Source: an uncultured Fenollaria sp.
Lineage (GTDB): Bacteria > Bacillota > Clostridia > Tissierellales > Peptoniphilaceae
NCBI RefSeq assembly: GCF_934202865.1
Contig: NZ_CAKPYL010000057.1
Location: 1-8,282 of the forward strand
Reading direction: 5' to 3'
Length of the DNA stretch: 8,282 bases
The translations under genes were made by a program, and so were the position numbers. Below the pieces are notes generated by a model. The model was not told where the DNA came from. It saw nothing but the letters and a program-made list of their open reading frames with translations, and did not search any database. Shown here one piece after another: positions 1-6,302 of the stretch. The first letter of the stretch is position 1. Every line of letters begins with the position of its first letter.

Positions 1-932
1 GTCTTAGGAGGATGTACCTTTTTACAGATTTCCATAGCTCTAGAGCATCTAGCTGCAAATGGGCATCCTGGTAGTGGTAGCAATAGATCTGGTGGTGTAC
101 CGCCTAGTGCTCTTAGTTCAACATCTTTTGCGTGAACCTTTGGTATTGAGTTAAGTAGAGCCCATGTGTATGGGTGTCTAGCGTTGTAGAAGATCTCATC
201 TGTAGTTCCTTCTTCAATGATATCGCCTGCATACATAACTTGAATTCTCTCAGCAAAGTTAGCAACAACGCCAAGGTCATGTGTTACAAGTATGATGGCT
301 GTATTTAATCTCTTCTTAAGATCTTGAAGTAAATCAAGGATTTGCGCTTGAATTGTTACGTCAAGAGCTGTTGTTGGCTCGTCTGCAAGAAGAAGTTTTG
401 GATTACATGAAAGTGCAATCGCAATCATAACTCTTTGTCTCATACCACCTGATAATTCGTGTGGATAAGATTTAAGTCTGTTCTTTGCTTCTGGTATTTG
501 AACTAGTTCAAGTAAATCAGTAGCAACCTTGTCAGCTTCAGCACCGCTTAAATGTCTGTGTATCTTTAATGCTTCTTTAATTTGGTCACCAATTCTCATT
601 GTTGGGTTTAAAGAAGTCATTGGGTCTTGGAATATCATAGATATATCATTACCTCTAAGGTCTGTTAACTCTTTTGAGTTCATAGCTAGGACATTCTTAC
701 CGTTAAATATAATTTGTGATTCTTTTTTAATTTCACTACTATCCTTTGGAAGTAGTCTCATTAGTGATTTTGCTGTAACGCTCTTTCCGCATCCACTTTC
801 ACCTACGAAAGCCAATGTTTCACCTGGATAAAGGTGGAAGTCTAAACCTCTAACAGCCTTTACTTCTCCAGCGTAAGTATGGAAAGAAACGTTAAGATTT
901 TTAACATCTAATAGTTTTTCTCTATTTTCCAT
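1..932 (-). CDS. oppD: Oligopeptide ABC transporter ATP-binding protein OppD (3' end cut by window edge)
   Basis: Cytoplasmic ATPase subunit that hydrolyses ATP to power peptide import through OppB/OppC, normally as a heterodimer with OppF. My translation from the ATG at 932 gives about 310 residues. It shows Walker A GESGCGKS (44-51), Q-loop Gln102 in FQDPMTS, ABC signature LSGGMRQR (160-167), Walker B LLLADEPT (180-187) and the H-loop His218. The C-terminal oligopeptide/dipeptide transporter extension is visible with GCPFAARC (289-296) and a further Cys303, the start of the cysteine motif that binds a 4Fe-4S cluster in some OppD/DppD proteins. The family is usually 320-350 residues, so only the tail is missing. 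Two ATGs are in tandem (935 and 932); I chose 932 because it lies 6 bases from the AGGAGG, against 3 for the other. Only 10 bases separate it from the oppC stop, so it belongs to the same operon. OppD or DppD is certain at family level; the exact substrate is inferred from OppA. Confidence 0.93.
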   Translation of the reverse strand, partial: MENREKLLDVKNLNVSFHTYAGEVKAVRGLDFHLYPGETLAFVGESGCGKSVTAKSLMRLLPKDSSEIKKESQIIFNGKNVLAMNSKELTDLRGNDISMIFQDPMTSLNPTMRIGDQIKEALKIHRHLSGAEADKVATDLLELVQIPEAKNRLKSYPHELSGGMRQRVMIAIALSCNPKLLLADEPTTALDVTIQAQILDLLQDLKKRLNTAIILVTHDLGVVANFAERIQVMYAGDIIEEGTTDEIFYNARHPYTWALLNSIPKVHAKDVELRALGGTPPDLLLPLPGCPFAARCSRAMEICKKVHPPK

Positions 933-938
933 CATTAG

Positions 939-944
939 CCTCCT
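939..944 (-). promoter_or_regulatory. Ribosome binding site of oppD, overlapping the oppC stop codon
   Basis: The minus strand reads AGGAGG here, and its first two bases lie in the TAG stop codon of oppC (943-945). The distance is 3 bases to the first ATG of the ATGATG pair and 6 to the second, which favours the second as start. The overlap suggests translation coupled to oppC. Confidence 0.8.
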
Positions 945-1875
945 ACTTTCTTAGTTTTGGATCAAGTGCGTCTCTAAGTCCATCACCAAGAAGTGTAAAG
1001 CATAACATTGTTATAGCTATCATTAGTGATGGGAAGAACATTTGATGTGGTAAATACATGAAAGTAGCTGTCGCTTCAGAACACATAATACCCCATGATG
1101 TTGCAGGTGATTGAAGACCTATACCTAAGTATGATAGGAAGGCTTCTGAGAATATAAATCCTGGAACGTCAAATGTTATACCTACAATAAGTATAGGCAT
1201 TGCGTTTGGTATTAAGTGTTTAGTAATTATCTTCCATGAGCTAACACCAAGTGTTCTAGCCGCAAGAACGTACTCTTGTGCTTTTATTCTTAAAACTTCA
1301 GCACGAACCATACGAGCTGTACCTGTCCAACCTGTTATAGTAAGGGCTAAAAGCAAAGTCCATAAGTTTCTTGTTTCAAGTCTGATTTGTAATACGATAA
1401 CAACTAGCAAATATGGTAGAGATGCTAGAATTTCTAGTATTCTCATAAGAGCCATATCTACAAATCCGCCAAGATAACCTGATACAGCGCCATATAATAA
1501 ACCAACTATAGTTGATATCAAGGCACCAGCAACACCAACGATAAGTGATGTTCTACCAGCAAAGAAAACTCTTGTGAAAATATCACGGCCGGAGCTGTCT
1601 GTACCGAACCAGAATTGTGAATTTGGTGTTATATCTTTTAATTTCGACTGAATTTTTGTAGGACTATAGCTGTTAAAGTATGGTCCAAATATAATTAAAA
1701 ATATAAGTAATCCTAGCAAAACAAGTGCTAGCATAGCTACTTTATTTTCTTTTAATCTTCTCCATGCATCTTGCCAAAAAGATATTGAAGGTCTAGCAAT
1801 AAGTTCTGCTTCTTCATCGTTTTTTGGTATCCTTTTGAACATCTCAGGAGTAAGTTTTAAATCTTTTTCTTCCAT
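943..1875 (-). CDS. oppC: Oligopeptide ABC transporter permease OppC
   Basis: Integral membrane permease that pairs with OppB to form the peptide channel. It has 310 residues, the usual OppC length. The N-terminal OppC_N-type segment (about 33-70) carries the first hydrophobic helix (47-67) and is followed by the conserved extracytoplasmic stretch GTDSSGRDIFTRVFFAGR (91-108). The BPD_transp_1 domain follows, with hydrophobic segments near 108-136, 141-163, 171-187, 222-244 and 280-299. The EAA coupling loop that contacts the ATPases runs from about Glu201 to Asn224 (EYVLAARTLG, then HLIPNA). The ATG at 1875 has AGGAGG 5 bases upstream. It lies 13 bases after oppB and 10 bases before oppD. Nothing is truncated or odd. 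DppC and OppC are hard to tell apart from sequence alone; Opp is preferred because of the partner OppA. Confidence 0.94.
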   Translation of the reverse strand: MEEKDLKLTPEMFKRIPKNDEEAELIARPSISFWQDAWRRLKENKVAMLALVLLGLLIFLIIFGPYFNSYSPTKIQSKLKDITPNSQFWFGTDSSGRDIFTRVFFAGRTSLIVGVAGALISTIVGLLYGAVSGYLGGFVDMALMRILEILASLPYLLVVIVLQIRLETRNLWTLLLALTITGWTGTARMVRAEVLRIKAQEYVLAARTLGVSSWKIITKHLIPNAMPILIVGITFDVPGFIFSEAFLSYLGIGLQSPATSWGIMCSEATATFMYLPHQMFFPSLMIAITMLCFTLLGDGLRDALDPKLRK

Positions 1876-1880
1876 TTTTA

Positions 1881-1886
1881 CCTCCT
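1881..1886 (-). promoter_or_regulatory. Ribosome binding site of oppC
   Basis: AGGAGG on the minus strand, 5 bases before the ATG at 1875, inside the 13-base gap after the oppB stop codon. No promoter fits in this gap, so oppC depends on upstream transcription. Confidence 0.8.
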
Positions 1887-1888
1887 GA

Positions 1889-2818
1889 TTAATCTTCTGT
1901 AAGTTTGATTCTTGGATCGACTATAACATATAGTACGTCTACAATAAGTGTTGCAACAACAAATAAGAATGCAAAGAATATTGTAGATGAAATAATCATT
2001 GGATAGTCTCTGTCTTGGATTGAAGTTACTAGGAAGAAACCTAATCCTGGTATAGAGAATATCTTTTCAATAACGAATGAACCAGCGAAGATACCGCCGA
2101 TTTGTGGTCCAAGTATAGTTAGTGACGGAATGAAAGCGTTTTTAAATACATGCTTTCTTACTATATTAAACTCACTTACACCCTTTGCTCTTGCAGTTAA
2201 GATGTAGTCTGAGTTAATAACTTCTAGTACAGATGATCTCATGTATCTTGCATAAGTAGCTATAGTACCAAAGCTTAGAGCTATAACAGGAAGAACAGCA
2301 TTCTTAACTGATCCCCAGCCCATAACTGGTAATAATGCTAATTTGTTAGCAAAAACATATTGAAGTAATGTTGCTAAAACGAATGATGGTAGTACTATAC
2401 CTATGATTGCAAGGAACATTACTAGGTAGTCAGGCCACTTGCCTCTGTTTAGTGCAGCTATGATACCTAGCACCATACCTAAAACAAAGCCTATAACTAA
2501 GGCAGTTCCACCAAGAGCACCTGAAATAGGTGCAGTTTTAAAAATTCTGTCAGCTATCTTTACACCTGGATATGTAATTGATTCGCCAAAGTCTCCTTGA
2601 GTCATGTTTTTAAGGAACAATCCGTATTGTTCATACAACGGCTTATCCAAACCATACTTCTTTTCAAAGTTAATTCTAACTTGTTCTGGTAAATTCTTTT
2701 GTACTCTTGCTGTTAAAGGATCTCCAGGAATAGTATGCATTAGATAAAATGTTGCAGTAGTGATTATAAAAAGAGTGATGAATAAGTAAACAACTCTTTT
2801 TACGATATACTTTATCAT
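1889..2818 (-). CDS. oppB: Oligopeptide ABC transporter permease OppB
   Basis: Integral membrane permease, partner of OppC in the peptide channel. It has 309 residues, normal for the family. The N-terminal helix (about 9-29) runs into the family-typical IPGDP (30-34), followed by the extracytoplasmic region with KYGLDKPLYEQYG (54-66) and GDFGES (75-80). Further hydrophobic segments lie near 97-121, 131-156, 173-190, 230-252 and 275-300. The EAA loop is about Asp204-Asn227 (DYILTARAKG, then RKHVFKNA), with Lys-Asn where many homologues have Pro-Asn. The C-terminal IPGLG (256-260) is also conserved. The ATG at 2818 has AGGAGG 5 bases upstream. The gene follows oppA across a 76-base gap containing a hairpin, which probably lowers its expression relative to oppA. 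Confidence 0.94.
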   Translation of the reverse strand: MIKYIVKRVVYLFITLFIITTATFYLMHTIPGDPLTARVQKNLPEQVRINFEKKYGLDKPLYEQYGLFLKNMTQGDFGESITYPGVKIADRIFKTAPISGALGGTALVIGFVLGMVLGIIAALNRGKWPDYLVMFLAIIGIVLPSFVLATLLQYVFANKLALLPVMGWGSVKNAVLPVIALSFGTIATYARYMRSSVLEVINSDYILTARAKGVSEFNIVRKHVFKNAFIPSLTILGPQIGGIFAGSFVIEKIFSIPGLGFFLVTSIQDRDYPMIISSTIFFAFLFVVATLIVDVLYVIVDPRIKLTED

Positions 2819-2823
2819 ATTAT

Positions 2824-2829
2824 CCTCCT
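2824..2829 (-). promoter_or_regulatory. Ribosome binding site of oppB
   Basis: AGGAGG (within TAGGAGG) on the minus strand, 5 bases before the ATG at 2818. It lies just after the intercistronic hairpin, so translation of oppB can start independently of oppA. Confidence 0.8.
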
Positions 2830-2845
2830 AATTTCTTCTTATAAC

Positions 2846-2871
2846 CTAAGAAAAGGGGAAAAATCCCCTTT
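2846..2871 (-). terminator. Intercistronic hairpin with T-rich tail between oppA and oppB (partial terminator or mRNA-stabilising element)
   Basis: Read on the minus strand, AAAGGGG (2871-2865) pairs with CCCCTTT (2858-2852) in a perfect 7-bp stem. The loop has six bases (2864-2859) and a T-rich tail, TTTTCTT, overlaps and follows the stem. It starts 24 bases after the oppA stop codon and precedes oppB. This is the layout of a weak intrinsic terminator or an RNA 3'-end stabiliser. Such elements after the binding-protein gene of ABC operons are known to let the binding protein accumulate above the permease. The short stem with only four GC pairs suggests read-through rather than full termination; the effect on expression is inferred. 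Confidence 0.6.
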
Positions 2872-2894
2872 ACTTAAATTAAATTTTGTTAAAA

Positions 2895-4682
2895 TTATTT
2901 TCTTCCGCTTGTGAATATTCTTGACATACCCATAGTTGAGAAGAAACTATAGTTAGCATTTCTGATATATGATCTTCTGAATACGTTAGCAATTCTGTGA
3001 ATTACTGGGCTTAGAGCTGCGTCATCATATAGAAGAATCTTTTCTGCATCGTGGAATAATTGAACACGTTTGTCAGCGTCTTGTTCAACTTTAGCTTCGT
3101 CTAATAGCTTATCAAATTCTTCGTTCTTGTATCCTGTAGGATAAGCAGCTGTTTGTGAATGACAAGTTTCTAGGAAGTTTGATGGGTCGTTGAAGTCTGC
3201 ACCCCAAGCTAACCATGCAATATCCCAACCTTTACCAGTTTTAACGACATTGATAAATTGTGACCAGTCTTGGTTATCTACTTCTACTTTGCATCCTAAT
3301 GCTTCTTCTAGACATTGTTGTACGAATTCTCCAGAAGTTCTTCCTTCTTGAGATGTATCTGAACCCATTAGCTTAATAGTAACGCTTGATGGATCTCCTA
3401 AACCTGCTTCCTTAACGCCTTCTTCAAATAAAGCCTTTGGATCTGGATTGTCTTCAGCTAATTTCTTAACCCAACCTTCTCCTAGCTTGTTGAATTCTTT
3501 ACCTTGGCAAGTTACTGCTGGTGGTACGAAGTCAAATGCAGCTGTTGGAACACCGTTGTAGCAAGAATCGATTAATTCTTGTCTGTCAAGTGCTATAGAG
3601 ATAGCTTGTCTAACCTTGTTGTTTGAAGTGTTTGAATCTGCGTTGCAGTTAAACATGAAATATGTTGTATCAGGGTTAGCTCTTACTGTGCTGTAGTAGT
3701 CAGGGTTATTTAAGAATTCGCCTTTCCACTTAGGATCGCCTACACCTGCGTAGTCGATTTGACCTGCTTTAAGTGCGTTAAAAATAGTGTTTGAGTCTTT
3801 GATTATAGATACTTTGTATTTGCTTAATTTTACATTGTCCTTATCCCAATAGTTATCGTTCTTAACATAGTTTTGTTCAGAGTTGATAACCCAGTCTTTT
3901 AGAATGAATGGTCCACATTGTGGAGCAGTTTCTGGACTTGTTGAGTAAGTGTCTTGGTATTGTTCAACTAAGTCTTGTCTTTGTGGGAAGAAAATTCTTG
4001 TTGTTACAATATCGATAAAGAATGGAACTGGATGTTCTAGAGTGATTTCTAGAGTTTTGTCATCTTTAGCAACTACGCCTACTTCTGAATAATCAGGTTC
4101 TTGACCTTCTGCTAATTTAGCAGTGTTAACTTTTTCAGCTCCCTTGATATAGTATGTGTTATTAGCATATGGACATGCAGTTCTTGGATCAATACATCTC
4201 TTGATACCATATTCATAGTCTTTTGCAGTTACTGGAGTACCGTCGTTCCATACGTTTCCTTCTCTTATGTGGAATGTATAAGTAAGACCGTCTTCAGAAA
4301 GATCCCAGCTTTCAGCTCCAGCTGGTACATATTCTACTGAACCCATTTGTCCTTTAACGTCTTGTATTCTTACAAGTGGTTCAAGAATGTTAAGTAATAT
4401 ACCGTTACCATATGAGTCACTTCCCTTAGCAGGGTCTAGTGTGTTTGGATGAGCTGTATCAAATGTGTTGATATATTGATCAGCATCTGGTTCACCGTCT
4501 GTTGGCATTTCAGTTACAGCACCTGTTTCTGCAGGAGCTTCTTCCTTGCCATTGTCTTTTTCGTCAGTTGTTTCAGCTGGTTTTTCAGCATCTGCTGGTT
4601 GGTCATCTGGCTTACAACTTGCTAGTACGCTTATAGCCATTACTAATACAAGTAATAAAGCTAAAAACTTTTTGCTTTTCAT
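2895..4682 (-). CDS. oppA: Oligopeptide-binding lipoprotein OppA (SBP_bac_5 family)
   Basis: Extracytoplasmic receptor that binds peptides and delivers them to OppB/OppC. It has 595 residues, at the long end for the family. The N-terminus has a lysine-rich start, a hydrophobic core and a lipobox LASC, so signal peptidase II should cleave before Cys23 and anchor the protein by lipid. An acidic, Pro/Glu/Lys-rich spacer (about 24-66) precedes the globular domain. The SBP_bac_5 signature region lies at about 122-160, with WDLSEDGLTYTFHIREG and NDGTPVTAKDYEYG. Typical later elements include RQAISIALDRQELID and WGADFNDPSNFLETCHS. The segment around DPRTACPYA and the LEITLEHPVPFF stretch resemble E. 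coli OppA more than DppA. Nine cysteines besides the lipobox Cys are present, a high number for an exported protein. It is first in the operon, directly behind a consensus promoter. The ATG at 4682 has AGGAGG 8 bases upstream. Peptide specificity cannot be read from the sequence. Confidence 0.93.
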   Translation of the reverse strand: MKSKKFLALLLVLVMAISVLASCKPDDQPADAEKPAETTDEKDNGKEEAPAETGAVTEMPTDGEPDADQYINTFDTAHPNTLDPAKGSDSYGNGILLNILEPLVRIQDVKGQMGSVEYVPAGAESWDLSEDGLTYTFHIREGNVWNDGTPVTAKDYEYGIKRCIDPRTACPYANNTYYIKGAEKVNTAKLAEGQEPDYSEVGVVAKDDKTLEITLEHPVPFFIDIVTTRIFFPQRQDLVEQYQDTYSTSPETAPQCGPFILKDWVINSEQNYVKNDNYWDKDNVKLSKYKVSIIKDSNTIFNALKAGQIDYAGVGDPKWKGEFLNNPDYYSTVRANPDTTYFMFNCNADSNTSNNKVRQAISIALDRQELIDSCYNGVPTAAFDFVPPAVTCQGKEFNKLGEGWVKKLAEDNPDPKALFEEGVKEAGLGDPSSVTIKLMGSDTSQEGRTSGEFVQQCLEEALGCKVEVDNQDWSQFINVVKTGKGWDIAWLAWGADFNDPSNFLETCHSQTAAYPTGYKNEEFDKLLDEAKVEQDADKRVQLFHDAEKILLYDDAALSPVIHRIANVFRRSYIRNANYSFFSTMGMSRIFTSGRK

Positions 4683-4690
4683 TTTAATTT

Positions 4691-4697
4691 CCTCCTT
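4691..4697 (-). promoter_or_regulatory. Ribosome binding site of oppA
   Basis: AAGGAGG on the minus strand, 8 bases before the ATG at 4682 and about 20 bases after the expected transcription start. The leader is only about 36 bases, too short for a riboswitch or T-box. Confidence 0.8.
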
Positions 4698-4724
4698 AAA
4701 ATAAAATTAGTATCTACAATTAAT

Positions 4725-4753
4725 ATTATAAGCTTTCTTATTATGAATGTCAA
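4725..4753 (-). promoter_or_regulatory. Consensus housekeeping-sigma promoter of the opp operon
   Basis: On the minus strand the -35 box is TTGACA (4753-4748) and the -10 box is TATAAT (4730-4725), both perfect matches to the vegetative sigma consensus, separated by exactly 17 bases. The predicted start of transcription is near 4718, giving a leader of about 36 bases before oppA. The region just upstream of the -35 is A/T-rich and could act as an UP element. The promoter lies between the terminator of the preceding unit and oppA, so opp is an independent and probably strongly transcribed operon. Confidence 0.88.
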
Positions 4754-4769
4754 GTTTTTTGAAAGATTA

Positions 4770-4816
4770 TCAATAAATAAGCCTCGATATTGAACAGTAA
4801 TGTTCACAATATCGAG
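4770..4816 (-). terminator. Rho-independent terminator of the helicase/GH77-homologue unit
   Basis: A 9-bp outer stem pairs 4783-4791 (CTCGATATT on the plus strand) with 4808-4816. A 5-bp inner stem pairs GAACA (4792-4796) with TGTTC (4801-4805) around a four-base loop, leaving a two-base bulge at 4806-4807. On the minus strand the stem is followed by GCTTATTTATTG, an interrupted T-rich tail; on the plus strand no T-tract follows. It starts 37 bases after the stop codon at 4854 and ends before the opp promoter, which fits a minus-strand terminator isolating the two units. Confidence 0.75.
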
Positions 4817-4853
4817 ACCATATAGACATATATATTCTATTTTCTGCTATCGT

Positions 4854-6290
4854 CTAGCGAGTAAACTGTAGCATGTACTGTTTTACTTGTCTTACTAAAG
4901 TATGACATATCTCATCAATATCGATCTCGTCACTCTTCATTGTCATATCAGAAACAAGATCCCACACAGCTATCATGACTTTAGATGCGTTCGAGCTATA
5001 CATCCTTTCAATGATGTCATAGTTAGTAAAGTTCTTCTTATTAGTATAGTCCTCCACCCTAAGCCTCATATCGCTTGATGAGTTAAGGTAGCTAGCAAGC
5101 GTCTTTGTAGTGAAGTCGGAGCTGTAATAAAGAGCGCTCTTCTCAACATCAAGTGGCAAGCTCTTCGAGTTAGGATTGATGTCAAAGGCATCCTGTATAG
5201 TTCTTGCTTGAGTAATCTTATTGTCTTTGATAATCTTGTTTATTGTCTTAGAATTGCATCTTATATAATCAGTAAAGACTCTATCCACTACAGAGTTTTC
5301 TTTCAAAACTGCAAAGATCTCTTCAATCGGATTCTTCTCTGCGCTGACCGTATCCATGTCCATCGTGTTGGCATCGACTTTGATTGTTGTCTCGTAGTCT
5401 TCAATATCGATTAACCTAATATAATCAAAAAGCTTTGCATAATAAGAATACTTTTCATTTATATATTCATAGCCGTCGAAGGCGATAAAATCAAAACTAT
5501 AAACCAATCGTTTATCAATTTGATTTAAGTCCTTGTCTTGTTCATACGCTTTTATAGCGTAATTAAGTGGTCTTAGCTTTTTGTCGACTTCGAAGTAGTC
5601 CTTCTTAGCCCACGCCTCTGAAGATATTTCATTAGCATAAAAAGGAACGTCGCACAAAATTTTTACGCCTAAGCCATTGGCATAATTTTTTAACTTAAGA
5701 TACTGCCTATACAATAAGAACTGAACGAATTCTTGGAATTTCGCTTCTTCGTCGATTTCTTCATCGATATTATCCTTGTAAATGGCGATATTTATCTCTT
5801 CATCAGAAAATTCTTCAAAAACTTTCTTCTTATTATATATAGTCATGAATAAAGCGAAATCTTTTAGCCAATATTGATTTTCATTGATGAAGTCCTGGTA
5901 AATGGCCTCTTTCGTGAAGTCTTGGTAAGCTCTTTTATATACAAGGCGCAGTGCTTTTATCTTTTCAGCCTTGATTAGATCTTTGTCGTGCGCTTCGAAT
6001 TTTTTCTCAGCTTCTTCATCAAGCTTAAATATCTCGGCCGTGCTAAGTAGACCCATGTTGATGAACTCATCTAAATCCGCGTATATAGGGTCAAGGGCGA
6101 AGTGAGAAATATTTTTTTCGCTTCTTAATTCTCCGTCCATATACATGATGGGCTCGATATGCCAAATCTTTTGACCTGCTTTATTCAAAAAATCAACCGC
6201 CTTCATGGCGTCTTTGAATGTGCCGTGCTTATATTTGCTCTTTAATATACTTATAGGTAAAAGTATGCCTGCTTCTCTAAGTGTATTCAA
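4854..6290 (-). CDS. Divergent GH77 4-alpha-glucanotransferase (amylomaltase/MalQ) homologue, probably catalytically inactive
   Basis: Normal MalQ enzymes transfer alpha-1,4-glucan chains in the cytoplasm. The 478-residue product spans the whole family length. Family-wide landmarks are clear: REAGILLPIS near the start, GTF, DFLNKAGQKIWHIEP, HFALDP, LLYRQYLKLKNYANGLGVKILCDVPFY, and an IQDAFD equivalent. The active-site motifs are not kept. RIDHFRGF, which carries the nucleophile Asp, is RLIDIEDY (292-299). The AEDLG acid/base motif is FTDYI around Asp341. THDNDT is SSDFTT around Asp392. The SPYQSFSAFA substrate loop and the GVPPDYF...GQLWGNP segment are also replaced. The frame is intact with no internal stop, so this looks like a maintained pseudoenzyme rather than a decayed gene. 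I chose the TTG at 6290 because GGTGAT complements the 16S tail at ideal spacing; an in-frame GTG at 6299 would add three residues. It follows the helicase by 12 bases and is likely co-transcribed and translationally coupled with it. Fold assignment is firm; inactivity and any binding or regulatory role are inferences. Confidence 0.82.
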   Translation of the reverse strand: MNTLREAGILLPISILKSKYKHGTFKDAMKAVDFLNKAGQKIWHIEPIMYMDGELRSEKNISHFALDPIYADLDEFINMGLLSTAEIFKLDEEAEKKFEAHDKDLIKAEKIKALRLVYKRAYQDFTKEAIYQDFINENQYWLKDFALFMTIYNKKKVFEEFSDEEINIAIYKDNIDEEIDEEAKFQEFVQFLLYRQYLKLKNYANGLGVKILCDVPFYANEISSEAWAKKDYFEVDKKLRPLNYAIKAYEQDKDLNQIDKRLVYSFDFIAFDGYEYINEKYSYYAKLFDYIRLIDIEDYETTIKVDANTMDMDTVSAEKNPIEEIFAVLKENSVVDRVFTDYIRCNSKTINKIIKDNKITQARTIQDAFDINPNSKSLPLDVEKSALYYSSDFTTKTLASYLNSSSDMRLRVEDYTNKKNFTNYDIIERMYSSNASKVMIAVWDLVSDMTMKSDEIDIDEICHTLVRQVKQYMLQFTR

Positions 6291-6294
6291 AAAA

Positions 6295-6300
6295 ATCACC
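6295..6300 (-). promoter_or_regulatory. Ribosome binding site that selects the TTG start of the GH77 homologue
   Basis: The minus strand reads AGAAGGTGAT; GGTGAT (6300-6295) pairs with the AUCACC at the 3' end of 16S rRNA. The GG is 8 bases from the TTG at 6290, an ideal distance. The alternative GTG start (6299-6297) lies inside this site and would have no properly placed one. The site begins 2 bases after the helicase stop codon (6303-6305). Confidence 0.6.
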
Positions 6301-6302
6301 TT

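Noticed and set aside
529..831. Plus-strand open frame of 100 codons
   Set aside because: Shadow of oppD on the opposite strand; it shows no recognisable domain and the minus-strand frame encodes all the ABC ATPase motifs.
4683..4724. Riboswitch, T-box or attenuator in the opp leader
   Set aside because: The predicted leader is only about 36 bases and contains no stem beyond the ribosome binding site region.
4753..4767. CodY-box-like stretch just upstream of the opp -35 box
   Set aside because: Best alignment to AATTTTCWGAAAATT still has four mismatches, which is expected by chance in AT-rich DNA; not strong enough to report as an operator.
4792..4805. LexA/DinR-like inverted repeat GAAC...GTTC
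   Set aside because: The half-sites are 6 bases apart rather than the 4 of the Gram-positive SOS box, and the repeat is explained as the inner stem of the terminator hairpin.
4854..6290. Calling the GH77 homologue a pseudogene
   Set aside because: It is full length, without stops or frameshifts, with a plausible ribosome binding site and terminator; loss of active-site motifs alone fits a pseudoenzyme better than a decayed gene.
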